NCBI RefSeq assembly: GCF_016924835.1
Contig: NZ_CP070480.1
Coordinates: 1,364,001-1,428,000, forward strand
Direction: 5' to 3'
DNA from: Rothia sp. ZJ932
Lineage (GTDB): Bacteria; Actinomycetota; Actinomycetes; Actinomycetales; Micrococcaceae
Length of the DNA stretch: 64,000 nt
Part shown: positions 63,389 to 64,000 of the stretch, piece after piece
How positions within the stretch are numbered: the stretch's first letter is position 1
Layout: every line of letters starts with the position of its first letter
Notes under the pieces: generated by a model
What the model was told of the DNA's origin: nothing
The model's input: the letters and a program-made list of their open reading frames with translations, nothing else
The model's database searches: none
Program-made: the position numbers and the translations under genes

Positions 63389-64000
63389 CTAGTCCTGGTT
63401 AAAGAAGCCGTGCGAATCCTCATCCACAGGCACCGGAATTTCGGTGCCTTCGGCACCCAGCACTTCGAGGTTAGCGGGGGTCAGCAAGAAAACTTTGTCG
63501 GTCACACGCTCAATTGAGCCGTGTAGCGCGAAGGCAAGACCCGCAGAAAAATCAACCAGACGCTTCGCTTCTCCCTCAGCCATATCGGTAACGTTCATAA
63601 TCACAGGGATGTTTTCACGGAATGATTCACCAATGATTTTGGCATCATTGTATGAACGGGGGTGAATAGTTGTAATACGTCGCAATTCCTCTTCACTTTC
63701 GTTTGTAGTAGCAGCCGGTGACGCCACCTGACTGCGAGCAGCTTTGCTTCCAGAACCAGAAGAAACCTCAGCAATAGGAGTTGATTCAAAAACCTCATTG
63801 AAATCGGAGGTATCTTCATATTCCGTTTCAGGACTCACGGGTTCTACAGTGGTGGTGTTGTAGTCCTCAAAAAATTCTTCGCGAGGGAAATCTAAATCTT
63901 CATCCCGGTAATACTCTTCACGACGATTCGTTGAACGTTGTGCTGGGGCAGGCTCACCGGGTTCAGCAAGACCTAAGTAAGCCATGGCTTGTTGAAGCGT
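63389..64000 (-). CDS. sepF: Cell division protein SepF (5' end outside the window)
   Basis: At least 203 residues; an ATG at 63985 gives MAYLGLAEPGEP, but SepF usually has about ten residues before the YLGL motif, and the frame continues to the edge (TLQQA before the ATG), so the start probably lies beyond the window. A long acidic linker (about 15-105) leads to the SepF domain: IHPRSYNDAKIIGESFRENI, PVIMNVTDMAEGEAKRLVDF and SAGLAFALHGSIERVTDKVF. SepF anchors FtsZ to the membrane, a key role in actinobacteria that lack FtsA. Confidence 0.93.
   Translation of the reverse strand, partial: TLQQAMAYLGLAEPGEPAPAQRSTNRREEYYRDEDLDFPREEFFEDYNTTTVEPVSPETEYEDTSDFNEVFESTPIAEVSSGSGSKAARSQVASPAATTNESEEELRRITTIHPRSYNDAKIIGESFRENIPVIMNVTDMAEGEAKRLVDFSAGLAFALHGSIERVTDKVFLLTPANLEVLGAEGTEIPVPVDEDSHGFFNQD

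Noticed and set aside
1-64000. CRISPR arrays, insertion sequences, prophage genes, tRNA or rRNA genes
   Set aside because: No regularly spaced repeats, transposase or integrase motifs, or tRNA/rRNA sequence patterns were found on reading.

Overview
The window looks like a core chromosomal segment of an actinobacterium of the family Micrococcaceae. Rothia is the best guess. I base this on moderate GC (my estimate is about 55%), Wag31/DivIVA, SepF and a SepH-like tail, a ParC/ParE pair, an acidic-headed primary sigma factor, GlnE with two glutamine synthetases, and small actinobacterial families (DUF4191, DUF4192, DUF5998, DUF7455, PAC2). No rRNA, tRNA, CRISPR array or intact mobile element was seen.

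Layout. 1-7755: SepH tail, a Pro/Thr-rich membrane protein, a phosphodiesterase/DUF5998 pair, a GNAT/acyl-CoA synthetase fusion, and a PadR regulator with its membrane partner. 7882-18538: parC, an MscS channel, a GNAT protein, a decayed island (HsdR and cydA fragments), mdh, parE, a DUF7455 protein and the primary sigma factor. 18801-26800: DUF4192, PAC2, pepA, lpd and sucB. 26998-34083: a small membrane protein, a pseudokinase-like protein, lipB-lipA, DUF4191, RDD and glnA1. 34366-44913: a small membrane protein, budA, an EamA transporter broken by one stop codon, glnE, glnA2, panB, a SPOR-like small protein, map and ppgK. 45092-54289: a tightly coupled glgP-glgB-glgC-glgA-glgX operon whose proteins look alphaproteobacterial rather than actinobacterial. 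54415-64000: nrdR, hisD, a DoxX remnant, dnaE, an RluD-type pseudouridine synthase, lspA, wag31, yggT and sepF (partial).

Functional links. LipB and LipA make the lipoate carried by SucB, and Lpd reoxidises it. GlnE controls GlnA1 by adenylylation, and a GlnR-like box lies upstream of glnA1. PpgK makes glucose-6-phosphate and the glg operon stores and releases glucose as glycogen. The 3' end holds division genes next to the dnaE-lspA group.

The most unusual signal is not a gene. The 10-mer CAAGGACGCG occurs 12 times where about 0.2 would be expected. Eleven copies point the same way whatever the direction of transcription, they fall in several reading frames, and related inverted pairs form hairpins at gene ends. 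It is a candidate for an undescribed polar chromosomal motif (Chi-like, KOPS-like or uptake-like).
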